Below the pieces are notes generated by a model that worked only from the letters and a program-made list of their open reading frames with translations, searched no databases and was not told the origin of the DNA. Positions 44,370-52,707 of a stretch of DNA of 64,000 nucleotides are shown one piece after another. This DNA comes from Alkalihalobacillus sp. LMS39 (GTDB lineage: Bacteria; Bacillota; Bacilli; Bacillales; Bacillaceae_F). The DNA lies in NCBI RefSeq assembly GCF_022812285.1, contig NZ_CP093300.1, positions 2,790,001 through 2,854,000 of the forward strand. Direction: 5' to 3'. Position 1 is the stretch's first letter. Every line of letters begins with the position of its first letter. A program made the position numbers and the translations under genes.

Positions 44370-44849
44370 TTATAATATCTTTTCAAGTAAAATCGTATCA
44401 CGCCACACTCCGTGTAATTGAGCAATTTTTTCTCTGCGTCCAACAATCCGAAAGCCAAGTTTTTGATGCAAGTGTAAACTAGCTTCATTTTCTGGAAACA
44501 CTGTCGCTTGAATTGTCCAAAACTGGTCTTTTTTTGCTTGGTGTAATAGCTCTTGCAATAATTTCTGACCTATTCCTAGACCGGTAGCTTCACTTGAAAC
44601 ATACACACTATTTTCAGCTACACCTTGATAGACACTTCGCTTTGAAACCGCACTTAAAGCGGCCCAACCTACAATATTCCCTTCTGCTAAAGCAACAAGG
44701 CGACAGGAGCTCAAATGGTTTTCATCCCAATATTCCCATGTTGGCGCTTTCGTTTCAAATGTTGCCTTGCCCGTTGCGATTCCTTGTTCATAGATTACTT
44801 TTACACCGGGCCAATCCTCTTTGTGCATCGGTCTTATGTAAATTTGCAC
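44370..44849 (-). CDS. GNAT acetyltransferase, phosphinothricin/methionine-sulfoximine type
   Basis: A 159-residue GNAT protein. It has IYEQGIATGKATFET near residues 25-39, substrate-side residues characteristic of the Pat/Bar/YwnH group, and an acetyl-CoA loop GLGIGQKLLQELL near residue 92. NEASLHLHQKLGFRIVGRR lies near residue 124. It probably acetylates methionine sulfoximine-like compounds or another small amine. The exact substrate cannot be read from sequence. Stands alone between repeat elements and pxpC, 23 bases from the pxpC stop. Confidence 0.88.
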   Translation of the reverse strand: MQIYIRPMHKEDWPGVKVIYEQGIATGKATFETKAPTWEYWDENHLSSCRLVALAEGNIVGWAALSAVSKRSVYQGVAENSVYVSSEATGLGIGQKLLQELLHQAKKDQFWTIQATVFPENEASLHLHQKLGFRIVGRREKIAQLHGVWRDTILLEKIL

Positions 44850-44872
44850 TTCTCAAATCCTTCTTTCTATCT

Positions 44873-45823
44873 TTAGTGACGAAGAAACGTTGACACCATT
44901 TTTAACAGTGTTTCTAGTTGCACTCGCTCACGTTGAGCGGTTTGGATATCAATTGGAGAAAACGAAATCACATCACCATCTCTTTTTTGTACGACATATG
45001 GTAAATCAACTGAAATGACGGTTCCAATCCGACTATAGCCCCCTGTTGTTTGGTGATCTGCTAGCATAATCATCGGTTTTCCATTGTCCGGAATTTGAAT
45101 TGTCCCAAAGGTGACAGCATCTGATACTATATTACTAGATGACTTATGTTCAACGCTCGGACCGTTTAAACGATATCCCATTCGGTCTGATTGTCCTGAA
45201 ATTGTATATTCCGATTGAAAAAAGGTCGCAAAACCCTGGCTAGAAAATAAGTGTTCGTCTGGACCAACAATCACACGAATACGTTTTTTCTCTTTAAATT
45301 TTGGAATCAATGCCGTTGATAGTCTTACCCGCCTAATTACACCTTCTCGTTTTTCACTAAAAAGACGGTCTCCCTTTTGTAATGTTCTTCCTTCTATTCC
45401 TCCAAATCGGCCTTTCGTATACGTTGATTTGCTTCCTAAAACAGTAGGGGCTTGAAACCCACCAAGAATGGCTACATAAGCAATTTTTCCTTCTTCTGGC
45501 TTTCCAAACGACAACCGCTGATTTTTTTTCACTTTCAATACAGCCCATAACGGAATAGGTGCACCATCTACCATTGGACTTACATTCGCTCCACATATAG
45601 CAATCTCAACATCATCTAACACATATAGCGTAGGCCCAAATAAATGAATTTCTAGTACAGCAGCAGTACGCTCATTTCCAACAAGTAGATTACTAAGTGC
45701 ATATGAATATTCGTCCATCACTCCTGACGTTACAATGCCAAATTGTTGAAATCCAAACCGACCACTATCTTGTATTGTCGTATGCAAGCCTGGCTTTTCA
45801 ACGAGAAATACTTCTCTTGTCAT
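44873..45823 (-). CDS. pxpC: 5-oxoprolinase subunit C (KipA-like carboxyltransferase domain)
   Basis: With PxpA and PxpB it hydrolyses 5-oxoproline to glutamate with ATP. The 316-residue protein has the family N-terminus VEKPGLHTTIQDSGRFGFQQ and then GVMDEYSYALSNLLVGNE. It also has the later segments SDRMGYRLNGPSVEH and PDNGKPMIMLADHQTTGGYS. The start overlaps the pxpA stop (ATGA). It is the last gene of the pxpBAC operon. Confidence 0.92.
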   Translation of the reverse strand: MTREVFLVEKPGLHTTIQDSGRFGFQQFGIVTSGVMDEYSYALSNLLVGNERTAAVLEIHLFGPTLYVLDDVEIAICGANVSPMVDGAPIPLWAVLKVKKNQRLSFGKPEEGKIAYVAILGGFQAPTVLGSKSTYTKGRFGGIEGRTLQKGDRLFSEKREGVIRRVRLSTALIPKFKEKKRIRVIVGPDEHLFSSQGFATFFQSEYTISGQSDRMGYRLNGPSVEHKSSSNIVSDAVTFGTIQIPDNGKPMIMLADHQTTGGYSRIGTVISVDLPYVVQKRDGDVISFSPIDIQTAQRERVQLETLLKMVSTFLRH

Positions 45824-46590
45824 CTTGTTTCTCCCAATGGTGCAATTTGAATATTATGTTGTAAAAAATTCTTTTTTAATGTTTGAAGCAAAGAAAATGC
45901 ATTCTTTCCATCACCATGAACACAAATAGTATCTGCTTGTATCGGGATAACAGTACCATCAACAGCTGTTACCGTGTTTGTCGTAACCATTTGAATGACC
46001 TGCTTCACAGCCTCATCAACGTCATGAATGAGAGCATTTGCATTTGTCCGCTTTGTTAATGTCCCATCACTTTGATATGTCCGATCAGCAAACACTTCTT
46101 CTGCTACTTCCAATCCTATTTTTCTACCTTCTTCTATTAATACACTTCTAGATAATCCGACTAAAATCAAATCGCGATTAAAATCATATACTGACTGAGC
46201 TATTGCTTTTGCAATCCTCAAATTTGTGGCAGCAAGATTATATAATGCCCCATGTGGTTTAACATGCTGTAGTCGTTCCCCTTGAATCGATACAAATCCA
46301 GAAAGTGCCCCAAGCTGATATAACATTAAATTATACACTTCATTTGGCTGTACATCGATTATACGTCTCCCGAATCCTTGTAAGTCATGGAATCCTGGAT
46401 GTGCACCAATTGCCACGTTTTTCTTAACGGCGAGTGTAACGGTTTCATTCATAATATTATGATCACCAGCATGATACCCACATGCAATATTAGCCGACGA
46501 AACGAATGGTAGAAGAGCATCATCATCGCCAATCTTGTAAGCTCCAAAACTTTCTCCTACATCACAATTTAAGTCTACTTGAAATTTCAT
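45820..46590 (-). CDS. pxpA: 5-oxoprolinase subunit A (LamB/YcsF family)
   Basis: The 256-residue protein begins MKFQVDLNCDVGESFG and has SSANIACGYHAGDHNIM near residue 33, AIGAHPGFHDLQGFGRR near residue 58 and HVKPHGALYN near residue 109. It also has EEVFADRTYQSDGTLTKR. These are the metal- and substrate-binding segments of the YcsF/PxpA family. ATG 46590 is chosen over the GTG at 46599, which would touch the GAGGGTG SD. It overlaps the pxpB 3' end by 29 bases. Confidence 0.94.
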   Translation of the reverse strand: MKFQVDLNCDVGESFGAYKIGDDDALLPFVSSANIACGYHAGDHNIMNETVTLAVKKNVAIGAHPGFHDLQGFGRRIIDVQPNEVYNLMLYQLGALSGFVSIQGERLQHVKPHGALYNLAATNLRIAKAIAQSVYDFNRDLILVGLSRSVLIEEGRKIGLEVAEEVFADRTYQSDGTLTKRTNANALIHDVDEAVKQVIQMVTTNTVTAVDGTVIPIQADTICVHGDGKNAFSLLQTLKKNFLQHNIQIAPLGETR

Positions 46591-47332
46591 CGATTTCACC
46601 CTCGTCTATTGTTTTTATCAATGGTTTATATTTCTTTTGTTTCACTTGTTCTTCAATAGAATTGAACTCTTGTTTTGTAATCGGAGCAAACAACAAGAAA
46701 TCTCCTGCTTTCAATAATACAGGTGGATTTTTTTTCATTTCAAATAACGGAACAGGTGTCCTTCCTATAATATGCCAACCACCAGGACTATCGACAGAGT
46801 ATATCCCTGTTTGATTTCCAGCAATTCCAACAGAACCAGCTTGTACAAGTATACGCGGAGTTTCTAAACGGGGAATGGCAATAGCCTCATCCATTCCACC
46901 TAAATAAGGAAAGCCAGGGGTGAAACCGATCATAAACACTAAATAAAGACGGGACGAATGGATCTCAATGATTTTCTCCAAAGGTAATTGATGAAATTGA
47001 GCGACTTTTTGTAAATCCGGTCCTACCTCTTCATCGTACAAAACAGGAATCGTAACGAATCTCGCATTCGATAACGTAGTTGTTTTCGATTTTTCATATA
47101 ACTCTTCAACTATAAAATTGATTTCATCATATGTATAAACAACTGGATCATAATAAATGGTGACGGAATGATACGTTGGAACCCATTCAACAATGCCTTT
47201 TATCTGCCTTCTTTCTAGTTCACTACAAAAATGAAGAATGTTTTTGTGCACAGAAAATGATATGTTGTCACCAAATGAAATACGAATAGCCTGATCACCA
47301 AAAGGTACACATTGAGGTCTGATAGTATCCAC
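46562..47332 (-). CDS. pxpB: 5-oxoprolinase subunit B (KipI-like)
   Basis: The 256-residue protein has PFGDQAIRISFGDNIS at the N-terminus, GIVEWVPTYHSVTIYYDP and the strongly conserved FMIGFTPGFPYLGGMDE near residue 143. It then has GSVGIAGNQTGIYSVDSPGGW. In B. subtilis the homologue KipI was first described as an inhibitor of sporulation kinase KinA, with KipA (PxpC) opposing it. Operon context with pxpA and pxpC supports 5-oxoprolinase activity as the main role. First gene of the operon. Confidence 0.92.
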   Translation of the reverse strand: MDTIRPQCVPFGDQAIRISFGDNISFSVHKNILHFCSELERRQIKGIVEWVPTYHSVTIYYDPVVYTYDEINFIVEELYEKSKTTTLSNARFVTIPVLYDEEVGPDLQKVAQFHQLPLEKIIEIHSSRLYLVFMIGFTPGFPYLGGMDEAIAIPRLETPRILVQAGSVGIAGNQTGIYSVDSPGGWHIIGRTPVPLFEMKKNPPVLLKAGDFLLFAPITKQEFNSIEEQVKQKKYKPLIKTIDEGEIDEISSRLKL

Positions 47333-47418
47333 CTTCTTTCAATACAACATACCTTTATGATAGCGAAATCTCATTCTAACAATCAAGGACCAACTTTTTC
47401 TCATCAAAATAATCCTAT

Positions 47419-47599
47419 CGGACATATATTCCGCTATTTCATAAAAAAATCACCATTCCTCATTGCTTATGGACGTACGTTCCGTTAATGAACAGAAAGA
47501 AGCGATAAAACGCTAGTTTTGTCTAATATAACGGAACATGTGTCCGGTAGAACTTAAAAAATGACTCTTTTTAATAAAATAGCGGAACAGATGTCCGCC
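47419..47599. repeat. Repeat family C, copy 3
   Basis: Two forward motifs, CGGACATATATTCCGCTAT (47419-47437) and GGACGTACGTTCCGTTAA (47471-47488), and two reverse motifs, TAACGGAACATGTGTCCG (47528-47545) and AGCGGAACAGATGTCCG (47581-47597). The outer pair and inner pair are mutually inverted. It spans about 181 bp, the same layout as copy 1, between pxpB and the PrmA-like gene. Confidence 0.8.
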
Positions 47600-47606
47600 A
47601 ATAAAC

Positions 47607-48488
47607 TCATTCCTCTTTTTCAAAAACAAATGTAACCCACTCATCATGTTGTAATCGCTCTATTACGCTATAACCACCTTCATGGAAAAATTGCGTTACT
47701 TTTCCTTCGCTCCACTCAACAATACCTGAAATTATAAACTTACTACTATGTTTTAATAATTGATGTAATTGACATAGAGCAATTGTTTCATCTGTGCCAA
47801 TATTAATAAAAACCCAATCGTATTGCTGTTTGGCCACAGGCAATTCTTTTTGTAAGTCAGCTTCATACACAGAAATTTGATTGACATGATTGAGCTTACA
47901 TTGATGTTCAATTTCGCGTTGAACTGGTTGAATATCAATCGCGTCAATATGTTTTGCCCCTTTTAATGCAGCAGCAATCGCTAAAATTCCAGAACCGGTT
48001 CCTAAATCAAGGACCTTTTCACTATGAAAATTTCGTTGCACTATAGCGTTCAAGCAATGCTGTGTCGTTCCATGAATGCCTGTCCCAAAAGCACCTTGAG
48101 GGTCAAATAATATATTTTTTTCCCCTGTTAAGCCTGAAAAAGGCGGGTAAACAATTTTCCAACCTTCTCTTAATTCAACCGTAGGAAATGCAGTGTCCCA
48201 TTGTTCTTTGACAAGATTGTACGTGATGTCATCTTTCGTAATTTGGATTGCGTCTGTAATCTGACGAAAATAACTTTCCGGTAAATTAGATACTTCGTTC
48301 GGGTCCCCATAAATGAAAAAGTCTACTATCGGATTTTCTACAACTGTCTTAACACCGTACCCATTTTCATTCACTTCCACTTCAAACGGCTCTTCATAAT
48401 AAAAATTATAGATGCCGACTAGAAGAAGTTCGGCTTGAATGAATTCAATGTCATGATAGTTCACTTTTATTTTATATTCATGTAACAT
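47607..48488 (-). CDS. PrmA-like ribosomal protein L11 methyltransferase paralogue
   Basis: A 293-residue SAM-dependent methyltransferase. The C-terminal half shows the PrmA loop LFDPQGAFGTGIHGTTQHCL near residue 127 and the SAM motif VLDLGTGSGILAIAAALKGA near residue 158. It differs from canonical PrmA, which has an AFGTGTHPTT loop and normally sits beside dnaJ, and the N-terminal domain is divergent. It may methylate another substrate. It is on the strand of, and 22 bases downstream of, the GbsR-type regulator. Confidence 0.8.
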   Translation of the reverse strand: MLHEYKIKVNYHDIEFIQAELLLVGIYNFYYEEPFEVEVNENGYGVKTVVENPIVDFFIYGDPNEVSNLPESYFRQITDAIQITKDDITYNLVKEQWDTAFPTVELREGWKIVYPPFSGLTGEKNILFDPQGAFGTGIHGTTQHCLNAIVQRNFHSEKVLDLGTGSGILAIAAALKGAKHIDAIDIQPVQREIEHQCKLNHVNQISVYEADLQKELPVAKQQYDWVFINIGTDETIALCQLHQLLKHSSKFIISGIVEWSEGKVTQFFHEGGYSVIERLQHDEWVTFVFEKEE

Positions 48489-48509
48489 AGTCGCTCTTCC
48501 TTCATCTCA

Positions 48510-49049
48510 CTATTTCTTTGGTACAATATTGTAAATATCTCCTTTTTCGAATAAATTAATCACATCACCTAACCACTCATAGTAGTTTTCTGCTTTATCT
48601 AATTTTTCTAAGTCCAAGTGAATACTTTCTTTAATTGTATCATCTTCTGTTTGTTCAAGTAGCTTCTGTAATGAATGTCTCATTTCAGTTACCGCTTTGC
48701 GATTTTCATCGACAGCTGCTCGCCACCGATTAACAAAAACAGCAGAAAATGATTTATACCAATCTTCTTCTGTTTGATATAAGTCTTTTCGCACCCCTTT
48801 TTGCCACACTCGCTCCACCATATTTGCTTCTGATAATGCACGGATTCCCGTACTCATACTCGTCTTACTCATTCCAAGCGATTGACTCATTTTATCAAGT
48901 GTCATTGGTTCTTCCGCAAAAAGAACCGTTCCATAAAGACGACCAATTGATTGATTTATTCCATACAGTTCCATGTTCTTTGAAATATCTTGAATAAAAC
49001 GATTTCTAGCTTTCTCCAATTGACTCCATTCATCCTGTTCCTTTACCAT
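48510..49049 (-). CDS. GbsR/MarR-family transcriptional regulator (OpuAR-like)
   Basis: A 179-residue winged-helix regulator. NMELYGINQSIGRLYGTVLF near residue 25, EEPMTLDKMSQSLGMSKTSM near residue 45 and VWQKGVRKDLYQTEEDWYKS match the GbsR family, which senses choline or glycine betaine and represses uptake genes. ATG 49049 with GGAGGG upstream gives the family length; codons to 49127 are unlikely. It is divergent from opuAA, and two palindromes lie in the shared intergenic region. Confidence 0.9.
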   Translation of the reverse strand: MVKEQDEWSQLEKARNRFIQDISKNMELYGINQSIGRLYGTVLFAEEPMTLDKMSQSLGMSKTSMSTGIRALSEANMVERVWQKGVRKDLYQTEEDWYKSFSAVFVNRWRAAVDENRKAVTEMRHSLQKLLEQTEDDTIKESIHLDLEKLDKAENYYEWLGDVINLFEKGDIYNIVPKK

Positions 49050-49078
49050 TGGATGTCGCTCCCTCCATCTGAACGTAC

Positions 49079-49097
49079 CTACACTTGTAAAGTGTAG
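49079..49097. promoter_or_regulatory. Palindrome 1 in the gbsR/opuA intergenic region
   Basis: CTACACTT, GTA, AAGTGTAG is a perfect 8-bp inverted repeat 30 bases before the regulator start. It is a candidate operator for the GbsR-type protein (autoregulation). Binding is inferred. Confidence 0.5.
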
Positions 49098-49184
49098 CAA
49101 AACTTGAACAGACAATAAAGTCACCATATCCCATTCTAATATGGAGGATTATGAAGCATTATTAAGAAATAAGAATGTTACGTT

Positions 49185-49204
49185 TGTACAGAATAAACTG
49201 TACA
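49185..49204. promoter_or_regulatory. Palindrome 2 upstream of opuAA
   Basis: TGTACAG, AATAAA, CTGTACA is a perfect 7-bp inverted repeat about 100 bases before the opuAA GTG. It overlaps a possible weak promoter, with a TATAAA at 49221-49226. A candidate operator, inferred. Confidence 0.5.
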
Positions 49205-49305
49205 TATTTTTCATACTATTTATAAAGAATTCACAGTTTGATATGAAAATAAAGGAAAGGTATAGTTGTTTAGGTAGCAAGAAACCAAAAAGAGGTGGAA
49301 ACCAC

Positions 49306-50523
49306 GTGTCAAAAATTAAAGTTGAGGGACTCACGAAAATCTTTGGTAAGAAAACAAAGAAAGCTCTCGAACTCCTACAACAACAAAAATCAAAAGAAGC
49401 AATATTAAAAGAAACCGGGTTAACGGTCGGGGTTAACCGAGCGAGCTTTGACATCGAAGAAGGTGAAATCTTCGTCATCATGGGTTTATCTGGAAGCGGA
49501 AAATCTACACTAGTCCGGTTACTCAATCGTCTAATCGAACCAACAGCCGGAAAAATTCTCATTGATGGTGTTGATTTAGCAACAATGGATGATACAACAT
49601 TACGAGACGTTCGTCGTAAAAAAATGTCCATGGTGTTTCAAAAATTCGCGCTTTTTCCATACCGTACCATTGTAGAAAATGTCGAATACGGCTTGGAGAT
49701 CCAAGGTGTCCCAAAAGATTCACGCCATAAAACAGCTATGGAATCACTTACCCTTGTAGGGTTACAAGGCTATGAAGAAAAATACCCAAGTGAGTTGTCT
49801 GGTGGAATGCAACAACGAGTTGGGTTAGCAAGAGCACTAGCCAATGACCCAGATGTCTTGCTTATGGACGAAGCCTTTTCCGCTTTAGATCCACTCATTC
49901 GAAAAGATATGCAAGACGAATTACTAGAACTGCAGCAAACGATGCAAAAAACGATTATTTTTATTACTCATGATTTAGATGAAGCTTTGCGAATCGGAGA
50001 CCGAATTATGATTATGAAAGATGGTGCCATCGTTCAAATCGGAACGCCTGAAGAAATTCTTACAAATCCACAAAATACATATGTTGAGCGGTTTGTCGAA
50101 GATGTAGATCGGTCAAAAGTATTAACAGCGCAACATGTAATGAGACGTCCAGAAACCGTCACCATTGAAAAAGAAGGTCCACGTGTTGCCCTTAAACGAA
50201 TGCAGGAAGCGGGAATTTCAAGTATTTATGTTACCAACCGCCAAAAAGAGTTATTAGGCATTGTCCATGCCGATGATGTTTCAAATCTAGTAAAAAATAA
50301 TGATAACCTACTCCAATCTGTCATTGAAAAAGAAGTTCCTCAAGTTGCATTGGAAACCTCATTATTTGAATTAATGGACATTTTAGCAACAAGTAAGATT
50401 CCTGTTGCTGTAGTCTCAGAAAATAAATTAAAGGGTATTGTTGTCAAAGGTGCGGTATTAGCAGCTCTTTCTGGAAATGAGGTGAACGAACATGAATCTA
50501 TTTCCGAAGCTACCATTAGCTGA
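49306..50523 (+). CDS. opuAA: Glycine betaine ABC transporter ATP-binding protein OpuAA
   Basis: Energises high-affinity osmoprotectant import. The 405-residue protein has the Walker A GLSGSGKST near residue 60, the signature LSGGMQQRVGLARAL near residue 164, and Walker B VLLMDEAFSALDPL. Two C-terminal CBS domains at about 280-395 (HVMRRPETVTIEKEG and MDILATSKIPVAVVSE) are ionic-strength sensors in OpuA. The start is GTG at 49306 with AGAGGTGG upstream. It overlaps opuAB by 32 bases. Confidence 0.95.
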   Translation: MSKIKVEGLTKIFGKKTKKALELLQQQKSKEAILKETGLTVGVNRASFDIEEGEIFVIMGLSGSGKSTLVRLLNRLIEPTAGKILIDGVDLATMDDTTLRDVRRKKMSMVFQKFALFPYRTIVENVEYGLEIQGVPKDSRHKTAMESLTLVGLQGYEEKYPSELSGGMQQRVGLARALANDPDVLLMDEAFSALDPLIRKDMQDELLELQQTMQKTIIFITHDLDEALRIGDRIMIMKDGAIVQIGTPEEILTNPQNTYVERFVEDVDRSKVLTAQHVMRRPETVTIEKEGPRVALKRMQEAGISSIYVTNRQKELLGIVHADDVSNLVKNNDNLLQSVIEKEVPQVALETSLFELMDILATSKIPVAVVSENKLKGIVVKGAVLAALSGNEVNEHESISEATIS

Positions 50524-51334
50524 TTGGATTGACTCTTTTGTGGAATGGTTGCGCAATGCCGATTGGTTTTTCAGTTTTATCACTTCCGCTATTCGCTTTT
50601 TAGTCGATTCGATCGAACTTGTGTTAGCTATCTTTCCAGTCTGGTTATTTATTCTTCTTATTTCAGCAGCAACCTATTTTGTTACGAAACGAAAGTGGGG
50701 ATTAACTCTTTTTGTTTTTATCGGATTATTTTTTATCGATAATTTAGGTTATTGGAATGATATGATATTAACTTTATCTTTAGTTTTAACTAGTGGGATT
50801 ATTTCTGTCCTATTTGGGATCCCATTAGGCATTTGGATGGCGAAAAGTAAGACGGTTGAGAATATTGCTAAACCGATTCTTGATTTTATGCAAACGATGC
50901 CTGCTTTCGTCTATTTAATCCCGGCTGTTGCCTTTTTCGGGATTGGGATGGTACCTGGTGTTGTCGCATCCGTTATCTTCGCAATGCCTCCTACCGTACG
51001 TTTAACAAACTTAGGAATCCGCCAAGTCTCACTTGAGTTAATTGAAGCAGCAGATGCATTCGGGTCTACAGGGTGGCAAAAATTAGTGAAAGTACAGTTA
51101 CCAATGGCTAAAAATACAATTATGGCAGGAGTAAACCAAAGCATTATGCTTGCTTTATCAATGGTCGTCATCGCTTCAATGATCGGTGCTATGGGTCTTG
51201 GTACAAAAGTGTATTATGCCGTTGGACGAAATGATGCTGGAGGCGGTTTTGAAGCTGGACTTGCCATTGTTATTTTAGCTATTATTTTAGACCGTTTAAC
51301 TCAAAGCTTTAATAAACAAAAAGGAAACTACTAA
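50492..51334 (+). CDS. opuAB: Glycine betaine ABC transporter permease OpuAB
   Basis: A 280-residue integral membrane permease with about six to seven hydrophobic segments. It has the transport-protein EAA-like loop ELIEAADAFGSTGWQKLVKV near residue 182, followed by VQLPMAKNTIMAGVNQSIML. Other features are typical of OpuAB/ProW (LDFMQTMPAFVYLIPAV). It starts inside opuAA, so it is translationally coupled, and precedes opuAC by 60 bases. Confidence 0.95.
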   Translation: MNLFPKLPLADWIDSFVEWLRNADWFFSFITSAIRFLVDSIELVLAIFPVWLFILLISAATYFVTKRKWGLTLFVFIGLFFIDNLGYWNDMILTLSLVLTSGIISVLFGIPLGIWMAKSKTVENIAKPILDFMQTMPAFVYLIPAVAFFGIGMVPGVVASVIFAMPPTVRLTNLGIRQVSLELIEAADAFGSTGWQKLVKVQLPMAKNTIMAGVNQSIMLALSMVVIASMIGAMGLGTKVYYAVGRNDAGGGFEAGLAIVILAIILDRLTQSFNKQKGNY

Positions 51335-51393
51335 TCTGTTAGTCACTCTTTTAGAGTTGACATAAATAAAAAAATTAGGGAGTGGGTCAAAAC

Positions 51394-52278
51394 ATGAAAA
51401 AATTAAGTTTAGTTGCTGGGCTTACACTAGCGCTTTTCGTTGCTGGTTGTAGCTCTGACGAAACAGGTGGAGACACAGGAACAGGGTCGATTGGAGAACA
51501 GTTAGATTACACAATTACTGGAATTGATGCAGGTGCAGGTATCATGGCTGCAGCAGAAGAAGTCATCGAACAATATGGACTAGATGAGTATACGCTACAA
51601 CCAAGTTCAGATGCTGCTATGACAAGTGCACTTGATAACGCCATTCGAAATGAAGAAGCGATTGTCGTTACAGGATGGACTCCACACTGGAAATTCGCAA
51701 AATACGACGTGAAATATTTAAAAGATCCAAAAGGTGTTTTCGGTGAAGCAGAACAAATTCACACATTTGCTCGTCTCGGTTTAGATGCCGATTTACCTGA
51801 AGCATATGAAGTTCTCTCTAATTTCCATTGGGAACAAGAACATATGGGTGCGATTATGATTGAAGTGAATGAAGGAAAAGCACCAGAAGTTGCTGCTGCT
51901 GAATGGGTTGAAAATAATCAAGATATCGTCTCTGCATGGACTGACGGTGTCCAACCTGTTGATGGCGAGGCAATTACACTTTCATTTGTTGCTTGGGATT
52001 CTGAAATTGCGTCTACACATATGATTGGAAAAGTACTTGAAGATTTAGGATATGATGTTACACTTACACCACTTGAGCCAGGACCATTATGGGCTTCTAT
52101 CGCAACAGGTGCGGCTGATGCCATGGTTTCTGCATGGCTACCAGGAACACATGCGGCCTATTTAGAAGACTATGAAGATGAAATTGTTGATTTAGGCGTA
52201 AACTTAGAAGGAGCTAAAATCGGTTTAGTTGTTCCATCTTATATGGACATCGACTCCATCGAAGACTTACTTGAATAA
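51394..52278 (+). CDS. opuAC: Glycine betaine-binding lipoprotein OpuAC
   Basis: A 294-residue substrate-binding lipoprotein with a signal peptide ending in the lipobox LFVAGC (Cys near residue 19). The QBPP fold shows repeated Trp residues for the cation-pi box in VTGWTPHWKFAKYDVKYLKD and the later DAMVSAWLPGTHAAYLEDYE, plus the FVAWDSEIASTHMIGKVL hinge. ATG 51394 follows GGGAGTGGG; the GTG at 51382 lies within that SD. Last gene of opuAA-AB-AC, closed by a terminator. Confidence 0.95.
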   Translation: MKKLSLVAGLTLALFVAGCSSDETGGDTGTGSIGEQLDYTITGIDAGAGIMAAAEEVIEQYGLDEYTLQPSSDAAMTSALDNAIRNEEAIVVTGWTPHWKFAKYDVKYLKDPKGVFGEAEQIHTFARLGLDADLPEAYEVLSNFHWEQEHMGAIMIEVNEGKAPEVAAAEWVENNQDIVSAWTDGVQPVDGEAITLSFVAWDSEIASTHMIGKVLEDLGYDVTLTPLEPGPLWASIATGAADAMVSAWLPGTHAAYLEDYEDEIVDLGVNLEGAKIGLVVPSYMDIDSIEDLLE

Positions 52279-52296
52279 TATCGGGTGTTAATTACA

Positions 52297-52338
52297 ATAA
52301 GAAAAAGAAGAGGGGTCATCCCTCTTCTTTTTCTTATT
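52297..52338. terminator. Bidirectional terminator after opuAC
   Basis: AATAAGAAAAAGAAGAGGG, loop GTCAT, CCCTCTTCTTTTTCTTATT is a near-perfect 19-bp stem. It serves opuAC on the plus strand and the small yhfH-like gene on the minus strand. Confidence 0.9.
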
Positions 52339-52344
52339 CCCCTA

Positions 52345-52473
52345 TTAATCTGCATTTCTTAAGCATTTCTCACATTGGTGCATATACGATTCATGTTGTT
52401 CATCAATTACTTCTCCACAGTCAGTACATTGTTTTGGTGGTAAATTTCTAAAAAATTCTGTGCTAGGCGTCAT
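52345..52473 (-). CDS. YhfH-like small zinc-binding protein
   Basis: A 42-codon gene, MTPSTEFFRNLPPKQCTDCG onward, with a second pair CEKC near residues 34-37. The TEFFRNLPPKQC core resembles the B. subtilis YhfH family. Two CxxC pairs suggest a small zinc ribbon. SD AGGGGGAAT precedes the ATG. It lies between the opuAC terminator and the MFS gene, divergent from the latter. Function is unknown. Confidence 0.78.
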   Translation of the reverse strand: MTPSTEFFRNLPPKQCTDCGEVIDEQHESYMHQCEKCLRNAD

Positions 52474-52707
52474 TGTAATTCCCCCTCGTTTTTTGTTGTT
52501 TTTATTGTATTATAACAGACAATAAAAATCAACAGTTGTTTTAACACAATTTTAACTTTTTTCTATACTTAACTTTATTTTTTCTGCTCCTGTTATATGT
52601 CAGTTCAATTATTAATGTTGTTAAACATTCATAAAGTTTTTGTATATTTCAATACTCTATTCTTTTCTTCTTGTACAATAAAGGAAAATTTATGAAGGAG
52701 GCTCGTT

